A stretch of DNA of 32,950 nucleotides from positions 1 through 32,950 of the forward strand of contig JAIESQ010000138.1 in the NCBI GenBank assembly GCA_019745975.1, given 5' to 3'. Source of the stretch: Pirellulales bacterium. Its GTDB lineage: Bacteria > Planctomycetota > Planctomycetia > Pirellulales > JAEUIK01. Every line of letters starts with the position of its first letter. The first letter of the stretch is position 1. The position numbers were made by a program, and so were the translations under genes. Below the pieces are notes generated by a model. That model had not been told where the DNA came from. It saw nothing but the letters and a program-made list of their open reading frames with translations, and made no database searches. This document shows positions 32,825 through 32,950 of the stretch, one piece after another.

Positions 32825-32950
32825 AGCACGCCAGCTTCGTGCGCCAGCGCAGCCAAGTTGGGCTGACGCTCCCCTAGCCCTCAATCAAGCGAAGGCTCGG
32901 GGTTTTGTGGCGTCCGCAGTGGGCGCGCACGGTGTAGGTCCGGTGCGGTG

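Noticed and set aside
1-32950. tRNA or rRNA genes
   Set aside because: I looked for T-loop-like GGTTCGAATCC motifs and cloverleaf arms in the intergenic gaps and found none convincing; a covariance search would settle it.

Overview
The window looks like chromosomal DNA from a GC-rich planctomycete, most likely of the Pirellulales. This is inferred from overall gene style, not from a marker gene. The pointers are a lipoprotein fusing a LolA-like domain, a TlpA thioredoxin and an FG-GAP-like propeller; an ECF sigma factor followed by an unusual membrane anti-sigma candidate; a large DUF11-type surface protein; a DUF255 thioredoxin protein; and repeat-rich intergenic DNA with short TGAACACT- and CACTAACC-type repeats. 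I see 25 credible protein genes, one probable transposase remnant, and no rRNA, tRNA or CRISPR array.

Layout. 177-1007: small membrane protein. 1008-1773: repeat-rich intergenic block with a 77-bp tandem array. 1774-4212 (-): TlpA/propeller lipoprotein. 4455-6700 (+): LarA-like protein plus YgfZ, a tight pair. 6898-10734 (+): rpmI, rplT, pheS, pheT, a translation operon with a promoter-like site at 6781-6807 and a long-range RNA stem candidate between rpmI and rplT. 10879-11409 (-): XRE-type regulator. 12135-12869 (-): GT2-like glycosyltransferase. 13232-13615 (+): hisI. 13667-17710 (-): ECF sigma, anti-sigma candidate and DUF11 surface protein. 17917-18549 (+): histidine phosphatase. 18594-19076 (-): RidA family. 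19077-20056: second repeat-rich block with an IS5-like transposase remnant. 20057-20764 (-): secreted protein. 20993-23949 (+): panB and a DUF255 protein. 24002-26405 (-): galT-like gene and larC. 26591-27037 (+): hemerythrin-like HHE protein. 27225-29984 (+): PAS histidine kinase and NtrC-type regulator. 30169-32824 (+): GT1 glycosyltransferase and DegT/DnrJ/EryC1 aminotransferase, probably the start of a longer glycan or amino-sugar locus.

How the genes work together. The translation operon pairs two 50S proteins with both PheRS subunits; its PheT lacks the usual N-terminal EMAP/OB tRNA-binding domain. The sigma/anti-sigma/DUF11 run looks like an envelope-stress or surface-remodelling unit. 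The kinase and sigma-54 activator form a classical two-component pair. A full LarC (nickel-pincer cofactor synthesis) is present, but the only LarA-like protein here lacks the residues that bind that cofactor.

The most distinctive non-coding signal is that the two repeat blocks, about 18 kb apart, carry the same repeat families in the same order (an ACAGGAG..GGCGCGCC element, a facing pair of REP-like palindromes, GGACGCAA motifs, and a CCCGGACAA-CTTATTCTGGGG element). Each ends at the stop codon of a minus-strand gene. This suggests a composite, possibly mobile or 3'-UTR-associated repeat cassette.
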